Shown: positions 46,914 to 58,860 of the stretch, piece after piece | How positions within the stretch are numbered: the first letter of the stretch is position 1 | Layout: every line of letters starts with the position of its first letter | Source: Glossina fuscipes | Lineage: Eukaryota > Arthropoda > Insecta > Diptera > Glossinidae | Assembly: GCF_014805625.2 (NCBI RefSeq) | Contig: NW_023998415.1 | Coordinates: forward strand, 5,987,862-6,051,861 | Reading direction: 5' to 3' | Length of the DNA: 64,000 nucleotides | Notes under the pieces: generated by a model | Seen by the model: only the letters and a program-made list of their open reading frames with translations | The model's database searches: none | What the model was told of the DNA's origin: nothing | Position numbers and translations under genes: made by a program

Positions 46914-49284
46914 TGAAAACAAATCTTGTGTCTGGGATATGAAACTTGACATATAAATTCGATCGCATCTTGTTATCTGCTAACACTACTTTTGAGCTTG
47001 TGTTGAGGACCAGTCACTACTATTCTTTGACAGAATGTAAAGTGTTTTGGGAGTCTAGTACAATCTGCCCATTCGAATCGAACTCAAGCCCTCCCTTTCT
47101 TTGTTTAAACTTGCTTTAATATCTCGCAGATTTACAAGAATCATAGAACAGATCTAATTGCAGGTGATCTATTTTTTTTCATCCGATTCATATCAATTTT
47201 CTACATATTGAATATCGGTATTAATGTCATATGGTAATGGTCTTAATTTGCTTGTAAATTCCTCCCATTTCATATGTGTTCATATTGCTTCCCTGATATG
47301 CAATGTTTTTTTTTAAATTCCTTTACACCTATAGATTTTGTTATACTATAGAAGTTGACGTAAGAAGTAAGGATGACTTTGCTTCTTCTTATACGGTTGA
47401 TCTGCTCTTTAAGAAGCTTTTCAACTTTGATTTATTGCAAGCGCAATCAAATCCTTAATCCTAGCAATAGACTGTTGAATCGTGTCGTCATAACGTTGAA
47501 ACATGCTCAACTCGTTGTCCACCCATCCCTGGGCCAAAAACTTTTTGTTTATCTTTACTTTTATTTATACTATTCCGCTCCATTCCATTCGAGTGGTTAG
47601 TGAAATCCATATTATTTATACATCTATAAATCTCCTTTGCCGGATATTAAAAATAAAATTCTCTATTTGAAGCATTGGTATTACAAACCTAATTATGTTC
47701 TTTACATCCTCTTGAATTGTTCTTCTCCATTGGTAAAATGGACATCAGTCGACTTTCTGAATTCTTAAAGCTTGCTTGAATTTAAATAGCGAGTCTTCAA
47801 CATAATTATTGTTTCACGTTTGGCAATGTGTGGGTGATAGTGATGATCGGTTAGACCGAGCCAAGTCTTAAGCATTTCATCCTACTCGCTTAATGCTTTT
47901 CATTGATCGTGTGCCCAGTTTATCAAATAGGTTTTGGATAGATTTGAGATAATTAAGGCTTAAGTTTAATACGCGCATAAAAATGGTATACATCTTGAGT
48001 CATAATGAGATCATTATTGACCCGATCAAGTTTATTTTGCTATAGAACTTTTACATATGTACCTTTGCCGAACAATTATAGTTTACAAGTCCTTGTTGAC
48101 TGTTGCTACTCTCTACTCTTACTCTCTAAGATCTTGTGCGCATGTGTTTTCATACCACACAGTTTATAAGGCATAAATATACTGAATATGTTATAACGTT
48201 TGTAGCGTGATGAAACACTTAGCAGACATTATAGATATATAATGATAGATGCTTCCGATTACAATGGCATTTGAAGTCGATTTAATTAACTACCGCTTGT
48301 ACGCGGTAACATTTAATATAATAATAATATATATATATATATATGTATATGCGTAAACATATGTACAGGCACATGTAAGCATATACATCTATAAATATAT
48401 ATATATATAGATGTCAACAAAAAAAGATATAAACCGCTAATGAAAGTAAAATTCTCAGTGAGTTCAGTCATGTTCATCTGGTCATGTGTCTTTTGGGCGC
48501 CGTTCGAGCAACACAGAAAGTAGAAGTTTGATATCTGCTCATAACCGTGACCTTAACATCTTAACAATTTTTTTTTTTTTTTTTTTTGGGTGAAAGAAAC
48601 TTTAATCAAATGAAAATATTCGAGGACACCATTAAGCATAGCTTTTAAATATTTATAAAAAAAAAATTATTTTTCAGAAATATTAAAGAATAGGCGTTAG
48701 AATAAGACAGGCATCTTTGTTTCAAGATGCTCGGCGACTGATATCAATTTCAATTCAAACAGAGAAAAAAAATATTTTGTTCAATGCGTAGTTTGTTCAT
48801 TGCATAAAGTTAAAAGTCCGACCATAAGCAAAACTCAGCTTTTTAAAAAAAAAAAAATTTTTTTTAAAATTAACTCAACGGATCCGTTACGAGCTTTCAC
48901 CTATAAATACTACTTTAAAGATATTGTAAAAGACCCGAATGAAAATTGTTAGAGTTATTGATGTCGTCTGGCATTTTGAAAAGTCGAGTTTCGCGAAAAC
49001 CGCATTTCAAGTTTCAAATCTCCACAACATGACTATAGAACTCAAGGCCAAAGCAAATGTTTGCCACGCTCGTAATCATCATTTTTATATCAAACTTGGT
49101 TATTGAAAAAGGAAAAAATGTAATTTCTGAAAAATGTCTACAGTGTCTCACTGTCCCTCCCTGCCTTACGAATGAAAATTTGTAGCGATTTCAAGTAAAA
49201 ATTCGTCGATCGAAAAATAAATTGATTGATAATCAGACTCTTAACCACTTCACTCTGTATGATGAATTCATATATATATGTCAT
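45236..49284. other. Long non-coding interval
   Basis: No gene recognised on either strand. TA-rich simple repeats near 46320-46350, 46885-46913 and 48320-48345, poly(T) 48570-48587, and an A13T8 run at 48845-48865. The open frames near 46635-46942 and 47373-47600 are AT/hydrophobic low-quality frames. Confidence 0.5.
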
Positions 49285-49318
49285 GATCCGTCTATCCTCC
49301 TTGTCGGATAGACGGATC
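49285..49318. repeat. Perfect 13-bp hairpin with 8-base loop
   Basis: GATCCGTCTATCC (49285-49297) and GGATAGACGGATC (49306-49318) are exact reverse complements around TCCTTGTC. The loop and right arm edge also repeat: TCCTTGTCGGAT at 49298 and again at 49317. Confidence 0.9.
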
Positions 49319-49795
49319 CTTGTCGGATTTTTGTCCTTTTGTCAAATCCCATTTCTTATTACAACCCAATACATACTTTGTGTTTGACAAGTATACAAGT
49401 TTGTCGCGAAAGAGGTCGACACAGTTAACCGGTTAATTAATCGTTTTTTCAGATTTGCTGCGAAACGATAATAGTTTTTGAATAAGCAAAACGGTTTGCG
49501 GCATATGGATGGTTGAACAAATCAGTTTAGAATATGCGTACGTTTTATGGGTTCTTCGATGCAAACGGAACAATAAAATTAATACACTGCAATTCTCAGC
49601 GATGGGCATTAAAAAGCAAAAGGAATAAGATTAAAATAATAAAGGCAGCAACAACGACTAGTACAACACTTCTTTTTTTTTTTTTTTTTTTCTTTTTTAT
49701 TCAAATGTACAATAACAAAGCGTCTACTGTCTAGACAGACATGCGCGTATTAAATAGCCAATCATTCGCTTCGTCTCCAGTGTAGCCACAGCAGT

Positions 49796-49817
49796 TGGTT
49801 GGTTGGTTGGTTGGTTG
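49796..49817. repeat. (GGTT)n microsatellite
   Basis: About five GGTT units. Confidence 0.85.
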
Positions 49818-52340
49818 CTTGCTCGCTTGCCTGTTTCTCTATGCAAAACAACAAAAACAAGGAACAAAAGATGAACACAAATGATTTCATTGCTAAAATG
49901 TTTCCTAAAGAAATTGCGGAAAATAATTTGAGAACTATTTAAAAAGAAAAAAAAAAACGAGAGTAAATAATTAATGCCTCTATAAAATCTTAAAATTAAT
50001 TTGAAGATTTTTTCAAAGTTCGACCAGTTTTCTCTTAAATCCAAATGAATTGAAGGTTGAACAAGTTATTTACCATATACGATATTCATTTAATTGGTTA
50101 TGTCGTTCCGGTTACTTCTAGACGTTGTTCTTTCATTGTCGTCTATTCGCCTTTTATATTTCCCAAATAAGGGATTTGAAGTAATTCCGTTCGAGAGAAC
50201 ACCCACAGGTGTACACAAATATTCCAAAATTCAAAATCTGATAACATCTCAGACTAACACGTGATGGAATACGCTTATAGCGTTAAAGGTACTCACTTTT
50301 TAGTTTCTATAGCATTCTGTGCCTGTAAGACGTTGCCATTGATTCTACGGTTTATTTATTCCATTAAACTGAATGCATCGAATGAAAAACGCTTGCTAAT
50401 GTATTGGATATGAGGATTCGAGCGCTAACAGCCTACGAATTGGCGGTTCTGAGGCATAACTGAACTTCTAAAATTTTGCATTTTAGTAATTCTCTCCTTT
50501 CTTATTGAGTGCATGTGTGCATGCAGACTTTTATTAAGTTGTGAAAGAAATTCAAATATTTTCCAAAGTTTCTATAATGTTTTTCTTATCTTGTTCAGGA
50601 ATATTGTATTATATTAGTTAAGCGATCAAATGGAATCCTTTCTTGTTGTATACTGATCAGAAAACAATCATCGATTCTGTTAGCCCATTTTTGATACTTT
50701 GAAGCAAAGCCTGTATTCTGACTTTTTATTCTTTTTATTATAATTCAAAATCATAGCGCTCCTCTAGCGCATGTCCAATAGATAGAGTGAAGAGCTATCC
50801 ATACAAAAAGTTATATTTACTCCGTTTGACAGCAATGCAAGAAGATATTCATCTTGTCACTAGTGTCTAGATTTCTCTTATCCGATTGATTCAGTTCAGT
50901 TGAGATGTCTGTGAGTTTAGCTAATTAAAGCCGATGGTTTTGTCAAAATCAAATCGAAGGCATACATTGTAATTTCTGGAGAGAGATCTAACAATTTTTG
51001 AGTAGTAATCATAGTTATGATAAATGCCGATTGAGAAGTTTATGATACGACAAAGTTTATATATAAAATACATAAGATATGTCATTTAAGGTTTCTTGAC
51101 AGATCCAATTGAAGAATCGTCAATAACGATGTCCTTGTGCTAGTGCTTAAGCGCCTTCCAAATGATCTGAATTTATGCAATGAATGAAATAAAAGCATGA
51201 GAAAAGAATGAAACAGAAAATATAATATGATTGACCGCTCTGCCTTTCTCCCTTAAGGGAAAAAACAAATATTATTTGACGGCCATAAACGACACCGTGT
51301 CACGTAGTTCCTAAAGATTGATTATTAATATTAAAGAAAGTCCTTTTAACCATAACATAATAATACGTAAATTCATCGCTTTGTATATATATATAATTTA
51401 AGTGAAACGGAAGAAATTTATCGGGTGAAGAGGGGGGAAGAGGGAGTGGTGTATCTAATCGTAAATAGTTTTCCTTCTATTTTTTTTTTTTTGAAGAAAA
51501 AGTTGACTAATGTGAATGAAGCTATTATCGTGATTTCAATAAATGGATGGGCATGTTCCATTTGTAAGGCTGATTGGAAATGTGCGAGATAGAATATAGC
51601 GTCTTCGGTGCATATGTTTTAGTGTATTTATTCATATACCTGGACTCTTCTAATTGTTAACCAGTTAATTGAATGGGTTAAAAAGCATTCATTTTACCGT
51701 GCCATTAAGTGCCGTTAATTTACGTTCTCAAAGTAAATCATAAATAAACTATATTTTTTTTTTCTGTTCGGATTTCTGCTTAAATCCAGTAGATAGTAGT
51801 AATAAATATATGTACTAGTAGTAGTACATATAAATCCTTGTAATAAAAATGCAAAGCTTAAGGTAAAGGGCGAGTGTGTCCTAAAAAAAGAATTATATAG
51901 ATAAATTAGTTTGTTTTTTGTTTTTCTCATTTGCATAAAATATTTCCATTGTGATGATTTTTACTTATATGCATAGTTAGTTACAAGTAAGTTACAAAGA
52001 GTAATGTACAATCTATATACCCAGGAGACTTACATTTTCATATTCGTATGCGTACTCACAGATAATCGCCGTTATCCAATGAACTGACTGACTGCATGTT
52101 CATTTAAACCAGCTGTTAAAGTTTGCGACCTGTTCTGAAATAACGATGATCGTCATTATCAATATGGCGAAACCAGCGAAAAAAGTGCATCATAGCCAGA
52201 CACCAGACAAAAATAAAAAGCAAAAGAAAAAAACAAAAAAAAAAAAAAACAAGAAAAAAAAAAAAAGTATAATATGTAATATATAGATGACTCCAGCAGT
52301 GTTTTATGGATGACTGTATGCGTGAGTGCGTGCGTGCATT

Positions 52341-52352
52341 CGCGCGCGCGCG
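52341..52352. repeat. (CG)6 run inside alternating purine-pyrimidine DNA
   Basis: CGCGCGCGCGCG in an otherwise AT-rich genome, flanked by GTGCGTGC and GTGTGTATATGCG-type alternating sequence from about 52320 to 52410. Confidence 0.9.
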
Positions 52353-53924
52353 GTCTTAGTGTGTACATGTCTATGTGTATATGCGTTTGTGTATATGTAT
52401 ATTGCATATATATAAAATTCAAACATTGACGTTTAATGGCCTTTAGATTGCAATGTGCTGTTGTCGTTGTGGCTGTTGTTTTTGTTGTTAATTTGATGCA
52501 ATTTGTGTAGCTTTTTTCTTCAAATTTTCATATATATATATATATATATATTTATAATCATACATATATATAGTAGTGTTTGTTGTGCGTGTTCTTGTTC
52601 TTGTTGTTGTTGTTGTTAGTCTTTTGTACCACGTTTTGTCCGATCATCTGTTATGGCTCTAGACTCCGGATGTACGCTATTTTGTTGGAACTTTGGGCAG
52701 ACTGCCTTGGCATGCAATTTCAACTCAAGCTGTGCTCCACCAACACTGTTGTACGTATTTCTTTCTTCTTTTTTTTTTTTGTTGCTGACTGCAACATCAG
52801 AAGCGTAATTACGAGCGTGTGTCTGCCTGTCCCCAATTTCTCTTTGTTCGAATTTAAAAAAAGAAGAAAAGAAAAGAAGAAAAAAAACAGAAAAAAGGAA
52901 GAAAAATAAAAACGAAATAAGCTAAACTGGTTACTTAAATTCTTCGTTTATTTCGACGTACATAAAGATGTCGCACTGCACATTCAAATACAATCAAGCT
53001 CCGCGCGTCCAGACTTTGCACGAGTCGTCTAGAGGACGTTGGCTCTTAAGAATTTTAGCTTTTACTACAAATTTATTGGCAATAGCCGTGCGTGCGTGTG
53101 TGCATGCATTTACAAAAACAAAAAAAAAAAGAAGGAAGATTTGTTACTAAAAATAACCACAATAGCCGACATCAAATAACGACAAACGATGACAATGACG
53201 GGGGCATTGTACACATAAACCTCAAAAGTGCTTGAATAAGCGTGCCAGCTAGCCAATAAGCAAATGACTGGAGCCGGTGATGCCTGAATGCTTACTGCCT
53301 GTCTGCCGGGCTAGTTGGTTACGGCCAAATATAACTGGTTTTCTCTCTTATATGCTTCATCAACATTTGGTCAAATTTAGTTAAAGTTAAAAATAAAAAA
53401 ATATATAAATAAATGAAAAGCATTTTTCTCAACTGCCGAACCGTAGTTTACAAGGCGATCAAATTAAAATTGAAAACTGATCAGAGCTTGAAGAGTTCAA
53501 AAACTAAAACGATATATATATGCATAGAAAAAGAAAAAAAGAAAAAAAGAAAAGAATAATTTAGTCAGCTTAGAAATGTCAATGAATGCCAGAGTGGGAT
53601 CGGCCCGCAACGTCATGTAATGCCCAACATTGCATTTATGCTCTGAACGCAATACAAAGTCGATTATTGAAGTTTATAGTTATCGGAATTTAGTTTAATG
53701 CTTGGGCTCTTTCTTCATTTTATGCTTTCATTTTTATACGCATTGTTACTTTTAGTGTTAAATATTTATTGCGCATAACCTTCGCATATTTGACTAATGC
53801 ATATTCAGTTTAGATTCTGCGACTTCTTCTATGAGTAAGCAAGCAATTGCTCTTCCACTTGTGTCACATTTCTTGAGCTTCAATAGAAGATTTTCTCTAC
53901 CATCAAAAAAAAGATTCGTTCGAA

Positions 53925-53926
<2 letters not shown>

Positions 53927-53962
<36 letters not shown>
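53927..53962. repeat. (GT)n microsatellite
   Basis: 18 perfect units. Confidence 0.95.
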
Positions 53963-53965
<3 letters not shown>

Positions 53966-54489
53966 TGTGGTACATATAAGAAAGTTAACGGTGCATACGT
54001 GGAATCAGTTTTCATATCAGGTTTCCGAAGAGGGGCGTTAATCCACCTTTTCCGACATCGCTTGTCGGAGATCTCGAATTCTTCAAATTTGCCGCATTCG
54101 AGAACTTTAGGTCATCATCAATACCGTCAAGTCTTGTCGGAATTTTGTTTTTTATTTTTATGGTCCGTTGCTGTGATTCGAATTTCTCGTTCACATTAGC
54201 TTACGTTACCGCAACGAACGATGCGAAAGCGAATTTTACACATTTTTTTACGAATTTTAATACAAAATAATATTCTTCAAGCGTGCATCATCATCCTTTC
54301 TTACCTTAAGTCAAACTAAGCCAATGCCATTATTTTCAAAGCCTATTTTCGAACGGAAGCCTCTCTAAAAGGATTCGCTACCGTGTATAGTTATCGAACG
54401 AATGGCGGACAGAACTTTATGCGGTTATGGCTTTCAAATCGACGTGCTATGTAAAGCATACATTTTTGAAAAATCATTTTTAATTAAAC

Positions 54490-54850
54490 TTACCCCACAT
54501 CACTTTTGATGCAAACCTATGTTAAGTTGTGCGGATGTATGCAACGCCTGGAAACATTTGCTATAAAGTTACCATTTATTATACCGATCGCCGCCTTATT
54601 TGATCTGAGCTCGTCTGTACATCTGTCCATCTGTCCGTCTGTCTATCTTGCATTCTTGTTTCCACCTACGGGTTCAAAATTTTAATGACATCTGATAGAC
54701 CCATATGTTTTGATTTAAGGACAAACGCTATTGCAAATGATTTAAATCGGACCGGTTTTTCGAGCCCTTCCTATAAAGGGCCACAATTTGAAAAATCGTT
54801 CTATGAATAACTGCATTAAGCGAAATAATGATGGGCCATGACCCGCTATG
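54490..54850 (-). mobile_element. Family B element
   Basis: Same order as the 29610 copy: 'TATACCGATCGCCGCCTTAT' (54579), (GTCY)n (54605-54645), 'TTTTAATGACATCTGATAGA' (54679), 'ACAAACGCTATTGCAAATGA' (54720), 'CCTATAAAGGGCCACAATTT' (54770). Confidence 0.7.
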
Positions 54851-54869
54851 GTGTTTTTGTTTATATATA

Positions 54870-56445
54870 TATAGTTTTTTTCCTTTCGTTTTCGAAAAGG
54901 TGAAGACGTAATTCGCCTCTACTCATATTTAAACTGTGCAAATAAAGATAAAATATAGATAATAAACTTTCCAACCTTGTTTGTTATTTATAATAAAGCT
55001 AATGAATATGATTAAGTTTTCCGGGGAGACTTGCAGAAGGTATTTTGATTCTCTTAATATTGTATTCGGAAGAGACTTTCGACATTTTATGAAAGTAAAA
55101 AGCGAACTTTCATTTAGACTCACCCTAAAAGCCTGGTATTTATTAGACGATAGTACACTCGGAAATGTGTTTGATTCTAACATGAAACGCTAAACATTCA
55201 AAATGAATAAATCTTGAAAGAGGATATATTTTGCATTATTATGGAATCCTCCTATATATTTCAAGCATACAACATAATGAGCCAGAGTACAAAGTCGATG
55301 AATTGCGGTAATATTAGAAAATCAGACAAGGGCGTTATATAACTTATTACAGTTCGAAATATTATAAATATGCATAAGCAAGAGACAGGTTGGTTCTTTG
55401 GTTAGTTGGTTAGTTGGTTGATTGGTTACTTAGTTAGTTAGTTAGTTAGCTAGTTAGTTAGTTAGCTAGTTAGTTAGTGGTTTGTCACGCAACAAGTTCT
55501 AGACAATTTACAATATAAGATAACAATAACATGCCAGCTGTACTAATATCACAACCAAGTTTACCCACTTAAAGTTAAAGTATGTAAAGCTTGGGTAGTA
55601 AAAAAAAAAAATTTTTTTTTTGCTTTTTTCTTTTGTCTCGTCTTGTCTCATTTCTTCATTTTTTTCAGATACTCAGTATTAATTAATAAATTGTCAATAT
55701 TTATTAAATGTTTCGTTGACTTTTTAGTTAAAAGTAAGAATAGAGCAGCAATGCGAACAACCACACAACCGCGAATTGATATGAAATCAAGACAAGTTGT
55801 GGAAGGTAAAGTAAAAAAAAAAAAAAAAAATTCCAGTAGCTACAAAAATACAACTGTGTGACAGACAGTTACTGTCAGTTACTGGTTTACACAATGTTAA
55901 TAGTGCTGGTTTCTCAGATAATGAAAACAAAATAAAAATTTATATAAGCATGCATACATACTAACATACATATGTAATTGTGTAAATTTATATGCGTTCA
56001 TATAAATAAATGAATGCGAGACAAAATAAAACTTTATTGCGAATAAATGTAAGAAAAATCATAGTAAACTCAATACACGTAGATATATAATATCGTGATA
56101 TATGTGCGTACAGCTTCTTACCAACGCCAGACAAGTGTGGATAGACTTAATATCACGACGAGACGTTTATAATATATCTGCACACGACGTAATATAAATT
56201 GACTTGACTACGAGACCATTCCCAAAAATATAAAAATTACTTGTCGCCCGAATGAGCTTGCAAACTTGCAATTTTTTAAAAATTTAAATGAATTTTATAA
56301 GCTCGTACTATGTATACGTATGTATATTGGCCTTGCATTCAATCAAAGTTTAAAGTGTAAGTGCTTTAAAATCCTTATTTACACTTTAATCAATTTGAAA
56401 TCGAAAATCTATCCCTAGCATGCTTTGCGTACATTCTCATCAAAA
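54870..56445. other. Non-coding interval
   Basis: Nothing recognised. The overlapping frames at 54929-55183 (minus) and 54981-55193 (plus) have no known motif. Poly(A)/poly(T) near 55601-55621 and A17 at 55813-55829. Confidence 0.45.
55399..55478. repeat. (TTAG)n / (GGTT)n array
   Basis: About 20 tetranucleotide units, GTTA/GTTG at the left becoming mostly TTAG with TAGC variants at the right. TTAGG-type telomere repeats are not implied: the unit is four bases. Confidence 0.9.
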
Positions 56446-56449
56446 AGAG

Positions 56450-56870
56450 TTAACCGATATATTACGCTAACCGCTTAAGAGACAAATAAAATTCTGTTAT
56501 TGATTTTCCTAAAAAAATAAATTGGCTAGAGAGGGAAAACCCAAGTGCACACTCGCGCCGCGTCGTGCAACGGCTGGCCGAGGAAAACGGTTAGCGGAAA
56601 AGCAGGTTAACGGATTAAAAATAAAGCCATCAACTTAGGTAATGGTGGTGTCCTTTTAAAAAAATATATATAAATAGAGCTTTTGCGGAAGGCAGAGTCA
56701 GTCGAACAAGAACAGTCGAGTCGAAAGGGAATATTAGAGTTAGGAAGTCGAGAGTATTGCCAAAGTAAAATGTAAATATTCCTACCCTTAAATAAACTGA
56801 TTGTAAAAAATATACAGTCCTGTAGTGAAAAATTGCAAGTGTATTTCTCTTAAAAAGAATATTCACGATC
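56450..56870 (+). mobile_element. Possible solo LTR (gypsy-like)
   Basis: The layout resembles a fly gypsy-group LTR: AGTTAACCGATAT at the proposed start, a TATATATAAATAG promoter motif at 56662-56675, about 25 bases later a GGCAGAGTCAGTCGAACAAG initiator-rich stretch with repeated CAGTCGA/GTCGAGTCGA motifs, then AATAAA (56791) as the poly(A) signal and a T/A-rich U5. No gag/pol or second LTR is visible within the flanking kilobases. Ends and family are uncertain; it could also be an isolated promoter. Confidence 0.4.
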
Positions 56871-57384
56871 TAGTGATATGATATAACCGTATTCAAAAAA
56901 AGCGAATTCCGTAACAATATTTTATTATGATCATCTCATCATCATCATCACATAATTTCAATAAATAGGAAGCAAAGTAATTAATTGATTGATACATTTC
57001 TATCTATTATCGACAGACGAACCAATAAATGAATAGTTAACCACAAAGAAAACCGGAAAGAAAAAAAGTTAGTTTTATATAACATAAAAACAAAGGAACG
57101 AAACACAAGCGCACATAGATGCAAGCCGATGTCATAAATCCATAAGTAAAAAATGCGCAAAAAAGAACCAAACCCAACAAATGATATAAACATAATTTAA
57201 AAATGCATTCACACACACCCGACACATCAACAATTGTGAGATAAGTAGCAAATAAAAATTCAACTGTAAATCTGTCATTATGCATATAAAAGATATTTAT
57301 TAATGTACATGTATATGTATAACTAACACATGTTCAAAAAACAAGATGAATTTTTGTATAAAATGCAAAATCTTTGCTGATTCT

Positions 57385-57640
57385 TCCAAATCAATTTTGT
57401 CGCCTCCGCGACACTCGAACTATATTTCTTATTAATCGTTTCGCCTAGCGGCAGAAATTCGTAATGCACAACATCGTGACGTTAATATGATCTCGATTTC
57501 TCGATGTCTTGAGCGACTTTGTGATGATTTTTTCAATTTTGATTCAGTTTTCTGTACGATATTCACTCGATTGGCCAACTGTTTACGTCTGATCGTTCGT
57601 CCTCATCTACTCTCTATGCAGTTGTAACTTTGTGTCGGCA
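57385..57640 (-). mobile_element. mariner transposase central fragment
   Basis: On the minus strand the translation contains 'QSRSRHREIEIILT' followed in the next frame by 'HDVVHYEFLPLGETINKKY' (57425-57480), the SRSKVKVML..FFD..GVVHHEFLPQGQTVNKEYY block of mauritiana-type mariners. Stops and frameshifts are frequent. It represents a different mariner lineage from the 58861 copy. A family A element begins immediately to the right and may have interrupted it. Confidence 0.7.
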
Positions 57641-57649
57641 GGGATCACG

Positions 57650-58080
57650 TTTTCCATTTTTGCAGGTAAGGAGTAGAGTACTTCGTAAAGTAAGTGTGAA
57701 AAATTTTAGCCCTCTAACTTTGATTATTTCTGAATAACAAGCAAAAAGACAAAAATTTTTGTTAAAAAAAGCTGAGTAGCGATCAGTCTACGCTCCACTG
57801 CGCGCTTCTGCTTCGTCCGATTTGGCTCAATTTCAATACCTACGCGCGCGCAGAAACTTCTAATGTTTCTACAAAATTGGAAGTCGATATCTTCGTTTTT
57901 ACGGCCGGGAGAGTGCAAATAACATATACCAGACAGACGGACGGACATGGCTAAATCAGCTGAGAATTTCACGCTACTCAAGAATATATAAGGTCTCTGA
58001 AGCTTCCTTGTGGGTATTGCATATATTTTGGAAAAAAAAAACAAAATGAATATACCCCCATCTTACAGTGGTGGGTATAA
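57650..58080 (+). mobile_element. Family A element
   Basis: 'GAAGTCGATATCTTCGTTTT' (57880), 'GGGAGAGTGCAAATAACATA', 'GACAGACGGACGGACATGGC' (57931), 'CTCAAGAATATATAAGGTCT' (57977), 'CTGAAGCTTCCTTGTGGGTA' (57996), end 'CAGTGGTGGGTATAAAAAG'. A 106-residue minus-strand frame over it is not a gene. Confidence 0.75.
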
Positions 58081-58860
58081 AAAGTTAGAAAGACAACATT
58101 TCATATCGTAGTGATAACGATGTTTAAATGAAATACTTATCTTATTTCTGGTCCACAGTCGTAAAGGAGGTCATGTAAGCGGGTTTCGAAGGCTTTGTAG
58201 GACGTAGAAAGGACTCACACCATGAATCATTAGTAAAGGTTCAGGAATTGATAGTGAAGTGAAAAGTTCCCTATAGATACCACAAGGTTAAACACCTAAT
58301 CAGAGATACGTGTTGGCAAAGTCAGTTGAATTTAGTCGAGATAACCGAATTCACTTGAGAATAGACAAAATAAAGTAATCTTTGTTTTGAAAGTGCCTTA
58401 TCAGTGAGTGGTACACGAGAGTTCATTTTGTATTTCATGTGCAAATTGTGAATAATGCATTGCCTACCGGATTTGAATCGAAGAGCAATATAGAAAAGTA
58501 ACCTAAAGAACGCTTTACATGATAATAGCGTTACTTTCGAAAAATCTGCATTTCGTCCGTAGCGTCACTACAACAACAGGCACATGTATAGTAATGATCG
58601 TTTTAGAGGTCGCTGCTATCTAAGGCACTAATCCAAAAATCAAATGCATTCATCAATAGAAGACATTCTATATCTATACTTGGTCCTAACCACTCATCGA
58701 GTAATGTTTTCTTTCACTTGAAGGGATCACGGAAGTCCTTTAATTTAATAGCGAATATTTCACTTGATTGATCACATCGGTATTATTGAATTGGCTTAGA
58801 ATCTGATCCTGGTTAATAATCTATATAAGTTATTTGGTCTGCTGCAAGCGGAACTATTAA
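58081..58860. other. Non-coding interval
   Basis: Nothing recognised. Confidence 0.4.

Larger units (their letters stand above)
49319..54489. other. Long non-coding interval with simple repeats
   Basis: No gene recognised. Holds poly(T) at 49671-49697, (GGTT)n at 49796-49817, poly(A)/poly(T) near 52228-52266, and a CG run at 52341. A glutamate/lysine-rich frame at 52580-52909 and others are low complexity. Confidence 0.5.

Noticed and set aside
55399..55478. Interstitial telomere repeat
   Set aside because: The unit is TTAG/GTTG (four bases), not the insect TTAGG pentamer, and flies lack the latter.
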